A DNA stretch of 39,165 bases from Oehlia diaphana (Eukaryota; Glomeromycota; Glomeromycetes; Glomerales; Glomeraceae): NCBI GenBank assembly GCA_003833135.1, contig QZLH01000048.1:185449-224613 (forward strand), read 5' to 3'. Within the stretch, counting starts at the first letter, position 1. Every line of letters starts with the position of its first letter. Positions 1 through 23,139 of the stretch are shown piece after piece. A program made the translations under genes and the position numbers. The notes beneath the pieces were generated by a model. That model searched no databases, was not told the origin of the DNA, and was given only the letters and a program-made list of their open reading frames with translations.

Positions 1-95
1 AACTTACACAACATATAAACTTTTGTAATTTTATTTTTATAATTCATTACTTTTGTTTTAAATTTTTATAGTATTAAAAATTACGACTTTACAGT

Positions 96-190
96 CTAAT
101 TATAGCATTACGACCTAATTATAGCATTACGGCCTAATTACAGCATTACGGCATAATTATAGCATTACGGACTAATTACAGTATTACGAA
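96..190. repeat. 19-bp tandem repeat, five copies
   Basis: Five head-to-tail units with the form ctaattatagcattacggc begin at about 96, 115, 134, 153 and 172. They differ at a few positions, mainly tat/cag in the middle and the last two bases. The GC-bearing attacgg core stands out from the AT-rich surroundings. No coding sense is apparent. Confidence 0.85.
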
Positions 191-213
191 AAGTGTCATA
201 ACTGTAATGCTGT

Positions 214-233
214 ATGCCGTAATATTACGGCAT
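214..233. repeat. Perfect 20-bp palindrome
   Basis: The sequence atgccgtaatattacggcat reads the same on both strands. It carries the attacgg core of the adjacent 19-bp tandem array in inverted orientation, so array and palindrome probably belong to one repeat. Confidence 0.8.
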
Positions 234-2404
234 TGGCAAATCAATTACGGCTAACATCTTTAATACATTTATAAATAATTTGAACAATCCACTTAATTCT
301 AATACAATTTTAGTTAATTAAATATTAAGCAAAAAAAGCTTTTCAGTCAATTATTTTTCTACAATTGAACAATAGAACTCTAATAATACAAATTCCAATC
401 AGAATTTTACATTAGTGTATTTCTGGATTTATTAATTTTTTTTTTTTTACCAAATTACCAAAAATATACAATAAAAATTTATTAATACTAATTCTTAAAT
501 TTTTTTTATCAATTACCAAAAATATACAATAAAAAATTTTTTGAGTTTATTACTAATTTCTAATCATTTTTTTTTATTTACCAAATTACCAAAAAAAATA
601 CAATAAATTCAAATTCAATTATATTTGCAGATCATTAAAATTATCTGAATCTTTTTTTTAAAAAATATATCTCATACTTAGCGTATAAATGCTAACCAAA
701 TTAGTAAATCTCTCCTTTTTAGAATAGCAGATAGCACAATTAGCATAACATAACACATTCTATACTTAGTGCGAATTAGTGTAAATGATCAGCAATATGA
801 TTTTTTATTTTATGCTAGCTATTACTTGTATATTAAATTTTGTTTGTAATTAGAAATTTGAAGAATTAAAAATAAATAATTCAAAATAAAATAAATAATA
901 AAATTACTAAATAATCTATTATTAAAAAAAAAATAAATAAAAATTACTAAACGATTTATTATTAAAAAAATAAATAAATGAAAATTACTAAATGTCTGTT
1001 ATTAAAAAAAAAATAATTAATGAAAATTACTAAATAATCTATCATTAAAAAAAAATAATTTCTGTTTAAAAAAAATAAAATAAAATAAAAAATTGCTAAA
1101 CAAAAAATAATTCTGACTCATTGTAAAAAAAAAAAAATTAAAAATTACTAAATGAAAGTCCAATTTATTATTGCAAAAAAAAGGTAAAAAAAATCCTGCT
1201 AAAATTAAATCTATTACAGTTAAAAAAATAAAAATAAAAAAAATAGCTAATTTGTAAAAAGAAGTGCAATATTGTTTATTATTAATAAGTTAATTGTTTT
1301 ATTACTACTTTTTTTATTAGTAAAACTCTATGAATACAGAATAGTTTAGGCGCAGACAAATCATGTGTTGGACAATTCAAAATTATTTATACAGGCTAAT
1401 CTAAACGTCAGAGTTATATAGAAATTTTTTAGTTATATAGATAAAAGGTTTAATAATCATATTAAATAACCTGTTTTTAAAAATTTATTTGGCATTAATA
1501 GATAGGAATTTGATAATTTAACTCGATAGTATGGCAGTATGCTATTATATACAAATCATTGATAAATCATTTTTAATAAATAAAATGCCAATTAATGCTA
1601 CTACATCACAATAAATAGATTCGATTTTTTTATTTAATAATTGATTAAATTGATTTGATTCAATTTATGATTGATTCAATTTTTGTAGAATCGATTCTAA
1701 TCCCTATATATTATCTCTAAGTTGTATGAAAGATATTTGGATCCTATTACTATCACAGCAATTAGTAATTCTAATGTAATAGTTAACAGTTAACATATGA
1801 AAATTTTTCACTTGTAGTCATATCATATGATTAAAAATATATTTAAAAAATATTTAATATGGTTTAAAAATAATTATTTTATTAATTTTATAGTATAATT
1901 TTATAATAACAATAAGATTTGCTTGATATACAGTTAAAATAGATATAAAAGAAGTGGTAACTTTATGTATTTTTTCATGTATGCATTTGTCAGTTTGTGT
2001 AGACTAAAAAATTATATAAATTTAAATTTAGTAAGATGGCTAAAAGGTAAGAAAAATTATAATTATTTTTATTTTTTATTTTTATAATATGATTTTTATT
2101 TCTGATAATCAAGTTAGTATTCATTTTACTTACAATAAAAAATTATATATAATTACATCAAATTAAAATTTTGCAAAGATATGACTATATATATAAAATC
2201 CCATTATAAGCATACTTCTTCATAGTTATACCATTTGGTACGTAGTTCTAAAAGGTATGATCATAAAAAAGGATAATTGTATATAATTTAAATAATAATA
2301 TATAATATAACTAGCTATCTTATTAATTTTAATAAAAATATCAAATGTTTTATAAATTAAAATTTTTAAAAAATTAAACTTAAAGTTGTTATTACTAATT
2401 ATAT
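234..2404. other. Gene-free AT-rich stretch
   Basis: I see no open reading frame, RNA gene or recognisable promoter here. The stretch is dominated by A and T homopolymers and a degenerate tandem repeat near 900-1065 that is listed separately. Confidence 0.6.
900..1065. repeat. Degenerate tandem repeat of about 41 bp, four copies
   Basis: Four units each begin with aaattactaaa and run into ttattaaaaaaa plus an aaataa tail, starting near 901, 941, 982 and 1024. The copies differ by small indels in the A tracts. It is a simple AT-rich minisatellite. Confidence 0.7.
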
Positions 2405-2915
2405 TACATCAGGAAATTTGTTTAGGTATAATTTAGTGTAATATTTTGGAGGTGATGTAAAATTTGAAATATTACACTAAAAACGTAATATTACAGAAGT
2501 TTATGCTCTAATTATAGTAATTTAATAATATCTTACTATCTACTGATCCAATCAAGACGATCTATAGCTTATTGGAATCAACTTATCAAGATGAATTAAA
2601 TGGTAGTAAAATCACATCTTACATTTAATAGAATACTTTATAGTATGTAATAAAGTTTTAAATTAATAAAAAATCATTTATTAAATGTAGAGATGCAATT
2701 TTACTACCATTTGATTCATCTTGATGAGCTGATTCCAATGAGCTATAGATCATCTTGATTGGATCAGTAAATAGCAGAATATTATTAAATTACTATAATT
2801 ATTCAAATTTAAGAGCATAAACTTGTAGTATTACATTTTTAATGTAATATTTCAAAATTTTACACTACTTTTGAAATATTATACTAAATTATACCTAAAC
2901 AAATTTCCTAATGTA
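2405..2915. mobile_element. Foldback/MITE-like element with long inverted arms
   Basis: The left arm beginning catcaggaaatttgtttagg (from 2407) is matched by the reverse complement of the right end, and the similarity continues inward for about 245 bp per arm. The inner arms carry ctgatccaatcaaga and aaatggtagtaaaat with only scattered mismatches. The element is about 510 bp with a short AT-rich loop near 2630-2680. The outermost bases are TA on both sides (2405-2406 and 2914-2915), as expected for a TA target duplication of the Tc1/mariner/pogo type. That assignment is inference, since two bases are weak evidence in AT-rich DNA. No protein is encoded. Confidence 0.75.
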
Positions 2916-4081
2916 TATTAGATGTCTTTACAAATCTTCAGATTGAAATTGGATTAAGATTAGCTTAAAATTAAAATAATATTTTAATTTTAATTTATAT
3001 AAAATTTAGATTAGAATTATATTTGCTAATTAAATTTATTAATACTAGCTAGATTTTTTAATATAGGTTAAAATTGTATAATATTAAAATAAAATTTTTA
3101 GTATTAAAATAATATAAAATGCATGTTAATGCATTTTTTGCATATGCATTTATAAGTAAAAATCCAATTAAATCTTTTATTTTATTAAAATTACCTTATT
3201 AATTTAATATATCTAGTAGTTAATTTGGCTTTTTATTCCTAATTTAAGATCAAAATTTCATATGGAATTTCAATTATAATTAGTTTAAGATTAAGATTAT
3301 GTTTTTTATAAAATCAAATTAATCTTTAATTTCAAATTTAATTATAATTTCAATCATATATTTTATAAAGATACTAAAGATATAGGACCTATGTTATTTT
3401 GGACCAACTTTCGCTGACTATCAAAAGTTTTTCTAGTATTTAATGCTTTATCTTCTGGAAGTTGGTCCATAATTCCGGCAATTTCGTTCTAATCGTAAGA
3501 ATATCAACTGATTAGTAAACAATCTGGGGAATTAAACCAAACAAAAAAAATAAAATAAAATAGCCCACCTACTACTAAGATATATTACCAGTAGAAATTT
3601 CACTTTTATATGAAACCTTACCTTAGGATTTGCTTAAATTTTATTGGTTAATTAACTAAAAAGGAAAAAAATCATAATAATGTAACATAAAATTTCCTTT
3701 TATAGTAAGATCTTCAAAGAATTTTATATGTAATAAACCTTACCTTAGATCACAGAGCACAGGGTGACCTATTTTAATAATAGGAAAGGTCTTAAAGATA
3801 CCTATTTTTACTTATTGAGACAAACATTTTGATATTTATTTCATTTCTGTAATTTCAATATTAACCAAAATATTTTATCTTAGAATTTTTGTTACATGGA
3901 ATATATTATTTTTCCTTAGAAACATGTGATCATAAGTCATTTAAGTTACACAGGCACAAGATCTCGAGAAGTTTTAAGACCAAAATTTTTGTTCCAATAT
4001 CACGACCATATTATTTACGCGTCATAATAATTTAATATTTTTTAGATTTGCAATTTAGATCGCTAAAGCGTGAATTTTGTA
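2916..4081. other. Gene-free stretch upstream of the SMG1-type gene
   Basis: No coding sequence is visible. A 12-bp inverted repeat (ggaccaactttc at 3401-3412, ggaagttggtcc at 3457-3468) could form a stem around a 44-base loop. The last few hundred bases must hold the SMG1 promoter, but I see no convincing TATA box or factor site. Confidence 0.5.
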
Positions 4082-16992
<12,911 letters not shown>

Positions 16993-17040
16993 TATTTAAA
17001 GTTAGCATTTGTCATTATTTAAATTGTAGAATATTAATTT

Positions 17041-17046
17041 AATAAA
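17041..17046 (+). terminator. Possible polyadenylation signal of the SMG1 gene
   Basis: AATAAA lies 49 bases after the SMG1 stop, inside the 253-bp space between the convergent SMG1 and histone deacetylase genes. In DNA this AT-rich the hexamer is expected often by chance. Confidence 0.35.
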
Positions 17047-17245
17047 TTGAATTAGTAAATTTTATAAGTCATAGATATTAATTATTTAATTACCTCTATT
17101 TACCTCAAATATTACAATCATATACGTGTTGCGTTCTTTATGGAGAATTATAATAACAACCAAAAGTTATTATCTGAACAAGAATCAGCAGATATATTAA
17201 AAAAACATAATTAATTTACCTCATAATAATGGAATATTACATAAT

Positions 17246-18795
17246 TTAGCTTAAATCAACATCCATATTTTGATCGTCATCTTTATCGTTATCACTATCT
17301 CCATCAAAATATTCATTATCATGCCACATCAAACGTTTTCTACCTCTAACATCAACAGTTTGATCTTCCCTTGCATCTCTTAATTCCTCATCAGATTCAT
17401 CCAATATACCTTGTAAATCCCCTGGAAGTTCTTGCATTTGAACACTAGGAACTCCATCTAAAAATCTCAACAATTCATGAACTTGCTGTGAAATTTTTTG
17501 TAGTTCACTTCTTGTATTCAAATTATCCATCTTTCTTACAAGTGGTGGATGCAATGAAAAATCTGGACCAAAAAAATTATAATAATGATTCTTTTGTGGT
17601 AATTCAGACTGTAATTCGGTATCAAGTAATATTCCAGTTTCATAAGTCCAACATCTTGCTACATTAGAAATTCTATAACCGCCACCTCCAAGAACTAACA
17701 AAGGAATCTGCCAACTTTTTATAAATTTTACACATTCTCCGTGAGCTTTAATACTTATATTAAAACCTCCTAATCTATCTTTTCCAAGAGAATCTGCTCC
17801 ACATTGTAATACGATAACGCTCGGCTGATAATGATCTCTTACATCTAATATAACATCCTTGAATAATGAAACGTAGCTATCGTCATCAATTCCATCTTTG
17901 AGAGGTACATTTAAACAAAAGAATTTGCCCAATCCATAACCAATTTCGCTTATATTTCCAGTTCCGGGGAAAAAGCTGCCACTATCATATTTATGAAATG
18001 ATACTGTCATAACTCGATCTGTAGCATAAAATGCTTCTTGTACGCCATCACCATGATGTATATCAATGTCAATATATAAAACACGCGGATAAAACCTTTT
18101 AATGACGAACTACTTTAAGTAAAATATATAAAATTCATGCAAAAGAACTTTTTTTTACGAACCTTAATAAATGCTGAATCGCCAAAACTATATCATTTAC
18201 AAAACAAAATCCTGAAGCTTCAAATCTTTTTGCATGATGCAATCCTCCGCTCCAATTAATACATATATCAGCTCCATCTGATGCTAATTGATGTGCCGCG
18301 CCTATTGAAGCACCTGCATATATCTGACAAAAATCATACAATCCCTCAAATATTGGACAATCCTCACTTATGTTAAACTTAGGAAAATCTTCAGCAAATT
18401 CTTCAGAATTTTCTGGTGTTACTTCTTTTAGGAACTTAATATAATCTGTTTCATGAAATTCCATTAATTCATCATCGGTCGCTTTAGGCGGACAATAAAC
18501 CGTCATTTTTTTATGCAGGCCATAACTTAGAACCAAATTGTTCGTTAAAGTCAAACGGTGAGGTTTCATTGGATGTTGTAACTGTTTTATATGAGACATA
18601 AATATTTTGAAAATTAACGGTAACATTTGCAACTATTTTTTTTAGATAAAAACTTACACCAAAATGAAAGTTTCCAACATCTTTATGGTGAAAGTAAGAA
18701 ACTTTTTGTTTAGAATGTGGTTGTATATGAAAAGTTGCTGATTGGGTTCTGACAGTTTTATCATTGTTGCCTGGAAGAAAAGTGGAAGAATTCAT
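17246..18795 (-). CDS. HOS2: Class I histone deacetylase, Hos2/HDAC3 type
   Basis: This is a zinc-dependent lysine deacetylase acting on histones in the nucleus, normally as the catalytic subunit of a Set3C/SMRT-like corepressor complex. Three exons (18795-18658, 18581-18163, 18095-17246) join to 468 residues. Substrate-channel and active-site motifs are [19 protein letters not shown], the zinc ligands of DIDIHHGDG and the Asp of [12 protein letters not shown], and the catalytic Tyr of [20 protein letters not shown] near the N-terminus and the C-terminal PSVQMQELP fit the Hos2/HDAC3 branch better than Rpd3/HDAC1. An N-terminal tail of about 30 residues precedes the fold, and the C-terminus is acidic ([12 protein letters not shown]), as in other class I enzymes. 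It is convergent with SMG1 and lies 194 bp downstream of the proteasome gene on the same strand. GGGGYRISN has Ser where class I enzymes normally have Arg; see findings. Confidence 0.92.
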
Positions 18796-18989
18796 TTTTA
18801 TGTACTTAGTAAAACAAAATTATATTTATTTTGAATCATGTGCGGCGCAGTCTGATTACACAAGGTCACGTTTTTCACATGATAATTTTAATGACATTAC
18901 GAATAAAAAATAATTTAAAGATATATTGTTTTTTTTTATTACTAAAAAAAAAGGTGCAAAATCAATCACATTAATTTTATACTAATTTA

Positions 18990-20195
18990 CTAATCCTCAG
19001 TTTCCATTGGTGCTTGTCCTTGATCTTCTTGGGCACCTGCATCCAGTAGATTTAAATAAGCTTGCAATGCTTCCCCTTCGACAATTTGAAATTTTTGATC
19101 AGCTCCAACTATTCCAATAGAACAATTAAGAGTACTAAGCTCTTTGTCCTGTTGTAATGTATCACGAAGCGCATTAAGTCCATGGCGGACAAGCTCATCC
19201 AATGAAGCTTTAATTTATTTAAATTCAATTAGTATGCATTACTTGAAATAAAAATGGTTTCTTTTAAATAAAATTACCTTCCGCAAAACTTTCATAATAC
19301 TTTTCTAAATAAGTCTTTGCCGACTGTGATCTAGCACCAATTGACATGGCATAATATTCAAAAAAATTCCCGGAGGGAGCACATTCATATAAATGTGGAC
19401 CAGTTTCCTATTTATATTAAAACAAACGGAAGTGATAAGTTATAAATATTAACCATGCAGACCTTATAAAACATTGTTATTCTCACATCATATCCAGCAA
19501 CTAAAAGACCAACACCATAAGGTCGACGACCATAATTCTGTGTGTTTACTTGTGCCTCTGTACATAAGATTAGATGTCAATTATCTTTACACTTAAATTA
19601 AAAATAAATAAGTTAACATACTATCTCCAATTGCTGAAACGATGCGGAAAATAGGTAAAGGTCGATCAAAAATCATTTTTGATTTCATCGCCTCTGTCCG
19701 CATAAAGTTACTTTTCAAGGTAATATAAGTACAAAGATAAGATATAAGGTTAACGATGCTTTGCAATTTTTAATTTAATTTTTACCTTAATACACGTGCA
19801 TCAGAAGTTAACCCTGCAATAGCGACACCCAAATGATCATCAATACGAATTAATTTCTTTTGATAAGAGGCCAATTCTCCAGAGGATCTCTATCAAAATT
19901 AATAGCATATTGAAAATAATGCTACGAAGCTCATAATTATATAACATAATAAGCAACAAGATTCTAATGCTTTACCTTTAATCCCAACAAGATAGCATGA
20001 GTATTTGATCTTAAACCAACAGCAGCCGACCCTTGTTTTACCGCTTCCAAAGCATATTCAATTTGGTGAATACGACCTTGGGGACTCCAAGTCGAAATAT
20101 CATTATCATATTGGTTGCGAAACTAAAAAGAAATAAATAATTTAGTAAATGTAGACTTATTTGAGGACAAATGTTTAATGTTTAATGCCTACCAT
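18990..20195 (-). CDS. PRE5: 20S proteasome subunit alpha-1 (PSMA1/Pre5)
   Basis: This is a structural alpha-ring subunit of the 20S proteasome. Seven coding exons (20195-20193, 20122-19976, 19889-19786, 19710-19622, 19557-19463, 19407-19278, 19207-18990) sum to 261 codons plus stop, close to human PSMA1 (263). The first coding exon holds only the ATG. The protein then opens [20 protein letters not shown], the alpha-subunit N-terminal signature, with [17 protein letters not shown] after it. [26 protein letters not shown] and the C-terminal [13 protein letters not shown] and SIGIVG blocks are specific to alpha-1 rather than the other six alpha subunits. The tail is acidic (QAPMETED). As in all alpha subunits there is no catalytic N-terminal threonine. 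It is divergent from TRM1 across 146 bp. Confidence 0.94.
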
Positions 20196-20341
20196 TATAG
20201 GGAATTCGATATTGAAGATATTTTGTTGGCACTTGATCGATCAATTTTATTCTCATACGTTTGATGACGCACTCAAGTTACACTAGATTTTACGCAATAT
20301 AATTCACGTGTTGTGCACATAAAGTATTTCAGCAGCTAATC
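20196..20341. promoter_or_regulatory. Divergent promoter region between PRE5 and TRM1
   Basis: Only 146 bp separate the two ATGs, so both 5' untranslated regions and core promoters must share this space. It contains the palindrome tgatcgatca (near 20237) and a cacgtg E-box-like hexamer (near 20308). I see no clear TATA box. Any role for these sites is inference. Confidence 0.6.
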
Positions 20342-22755
20342 ATGTTATTTATGAAGAGTTTTCACAATTTTTATAGAATTAGCGAACGAATAAAATTTTC
20401 GGATAACCTTAAAATATCAACCAATTTATTTTTTATCAGAAGAATCATGACAACTTCTATTATCAATATTGAAGATTTCAGTGTAATCACTGAAGGGAAA
20501 GCTAGTATTTTATTTCCAAAAGATAATGCAGTATTTTATAATAAAGTACAACAGTTTAATAGAGATATGTCAGTTGCAGCTATAAGAACTTGGAGCGAAA
20601 TTTTCTTGGAAGAGAAAGAGAAAAAAGCACGTAAAACAAAAGAGACTAGCACAGCAATAGTACAATCAAAGAATAATACTTTTACCATATTAGAGGCATT
20701 AGCAGCAAGCGGTCTACGATCGATTCGTTACGCTAAAGAACTACCTAACATTGATTTTATAGTGGCTAATGATTTAGATGCTGATGCTGTCAAATCAATT
20801 AACCAAAATATAGAACATAATGGATTGAGCAAAGAACTAGTCAGAGCAAATCAAGGTGATGCATGGTAAATTTTATACGAAAAAATCTATATAAATTTGC
20901 AACCTGAAACGATTAAGTTACTGAAATAATTTTAGTTCATTGATGTATCAGCATCTAGAATACCATAAACGATTTGATGTTATCGACATTGACCCGTACG
21001 GAACAGCTTCGCCTTTTTTAGATGCGGCAGTACAATCTGTTCAAAATGGAGGTATGACAAAATATGTAATTATTTATATTCTATTCGAAACATTTCTTAC
21101 TGGATGATAGATTAGGCCTACTTTGTATTACTTGTACCGATTTGGCTGTTCTCACTGGATCAACTTATCCCGAGAAATGGTAGAATTTTTTATTTATAAA
21201 ATTTATTTTATCCGTTATAACAAACTTTTTTAAAATAAATATGTAAACATCAGCTATGCAAATTATGGATCGATACCTACTAAGGGAGAATTTTGTCATG
21301 AAATGGTTGGTTATTTTATATATGCAAAGACTTCAAAACAGATCATGCAAATTGACTAACGATAAATTTATCATTAAAGGCTTTAAGAATTCTTCTCTAT
21401 ACATTATCAACATGTGCTGCAAGGTATCAAAGACAAATAATTCCTTTGCTATCTTGTAGCATAGATTTCTATATTAGAGTATTTGTTCGTGTTGTAATTT
21501 CAGCTGCTGAAGTAAAAAAAAATTGCTGGTAAGCAAAAAGGAGAGAATGAAAATTTTCTTTAAACAACCAAAACGTACTAATTTAGTGCATTTTATTGAT
21601 ATCAGTAATACATCACATATTTATGTTTGTACAGGTTGTAAATCATATTATTTACAACCATTAGCTAAATTAAAGGAAAACAATTCTTATGTACCTATGG
21701 TTGGACCTATTGTTAATAGCAATTGTGAACATTGTGGAAATAAATTTCATGTAATTATATAGATAGTTTATTCTTATTTAATATCTACTTAAAAAAAAGA
21801 ATTGTTTCTTTTTTTAGGTTGGAGGTCCTATATGGAATTCCTCTATACATGATAAAGGATTTGTTCGAAAAATGCTTACACATGTAAAAAATTCGAGTAC
21901 GGAGGTGTATGGAACCCATGCACGTATGTTAGGAATGTTAACAGTAATTTCAGAGGTAAGAACGAAACTATAAATATGAAAGTGTCAAAATTTGGTTCTA
22001 ATTTTTATTATTTTAAAATAGGAAATTGATGTTCCTCTCTTCCATAGTATTTCAGTACTTTCAAGTAAATTGAATTGTACAAATCCACCATTAAAGCAAT
22101 TTTGGTAAATAAGAATTTACCAAATAATATTCTTTGTTTGTCGGTAAACCGATAATTTTTTTTATTAATACCTGTTTTAGTTCTGCACTGTTGAACAAAG
22201 GTTATAAAGTGTCAGCATCGCATGCAATGGCAGGTTCGGTAAAAACCGATGCTCCAATGGATGTTATTTGGGATGTAATGAGATCGTGGGTAAGTATATT
22301 CACTAATCTAATTAAATATTACCTTCAAAGTTAAATATTAAAGAACTCCCGTAGGAAAAACTTCATCCTGTCACAATGAAAAATATTGCAGAAAATTCAC
22401 CCGCAAGAAAGTTATTGGCAGTAGAACCAAGGTCCGCATCTGAAATAAAATTTACACATTCCTTATGATAATTATTTATAAAAATTATATTTATAGTTTT
22501 ATCGCAGATTTTAAAATACATAAAGATGCCGAACCACCTTCAAGAAAAATTAAGTTGGTAAGATATCAACAAAACCCTGAAAAGAATTGGGGACCTAAAC
22601 CTAGAGCTTCTGGAAAACGTAAAACGTAAGGAAGGATTTAGTCAATTTTTTTTTTCAAGATTCATTAAGATAACATATTATTTTATTAATTTAATTATTT
22701 ATAAAGTAAAGAAGTTGGTAATTCGGAACGGCATGCTAAAAAGCTTGCTGAATGA
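20342..22755 (+). CDS. TRM1: tRNA (guanine26-N2)-dimethyltransferase Trm1
   Basis: Trm1 transfers two methyl groups from S-adenosylmethionine to N2 of guanosine 26 in nuclear-encoded and mitochondrial tRNAs. The joined reading frame is about 545 residues (yeast Trm1 is 570) over about 12 exons. The SAM-binding Rossmann core is [16 protein letters not shown] followed by [10 protein letters not shown]. The catalytic motif is [32 protein letters not shown] and the zinc-binding pairs VCTGCKSY and NCEHCGNKF come next. The C-terminal domain has [19 protein letters not shown] and [13 protein letters not shown], ending KKLAE and TGA at 22753-22755. Two in-frame starts exist: ATG 20342, which adds 35 basic, hydroxylated residues, and ATG 20447 ([11 protein letters not shown]), where similarity to the family begins. 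The longer form would suit mitochondrial import. An intron at 21529-21605 resolves an apparent frame change. Confidence 0.93.
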
Positions 22756-23139
22756 ATATAATTAATTAAAGTTATAACCTGCATCTGCCATACATTGTAT
22801 CAATTACCAGATTTAATAAAATTACAATATATTATCTTACTGTATAAACAAATTTTAACTTTAATATTTTTAATATAAGGAAGACAATTAATAAAACTAA
22901 TATAAAATTATTATAAATTGACGTACATTCTATCAATTAAATTATTAACTTCATCAATTAAACAAATTTTCTATTATTATATAATATAATATTATAATAG
23001 CACCTGCGTTTGAACGTACCCTCATGGTATGACCCTTTTTGTCATAATAACATAATAAGTAAAGTTGAAGAGGAGGCAAAAATACACATATAACGTGAGG
23101 TTTCACACGTGATAAAATGATCAGCATTTTTAATATATA
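22756..23139. other. Gene-free stretch between TRM1 and the pogo element
   Basis: AT-rich DNA holding the presumed TRM1 3' end, an AT-only imperfect palindrome near 22975-23005, and the left TA target of the pogo element at 23138-23139. I see no gene. Confidence 0.5.
22815..22820 (+). terminator. Possible polyadenylation signal of TRM1
   Basis: AATAAA lies 60 bases after the TRM1 stop codon. The hexamer is common by chance in this base composition. Confidence 0.35.

Noticed and set aside
21481..21610. Apparent frameshift in TRM1 near an A9 run, with a stop after VKKNCW
   Set aside because: An intron at 21529-21605 (GTAAGC...ATCAG, 77 nt) restores the frame exactly into the zinc-binding VCTGCKSYY block, so the gene is intact.
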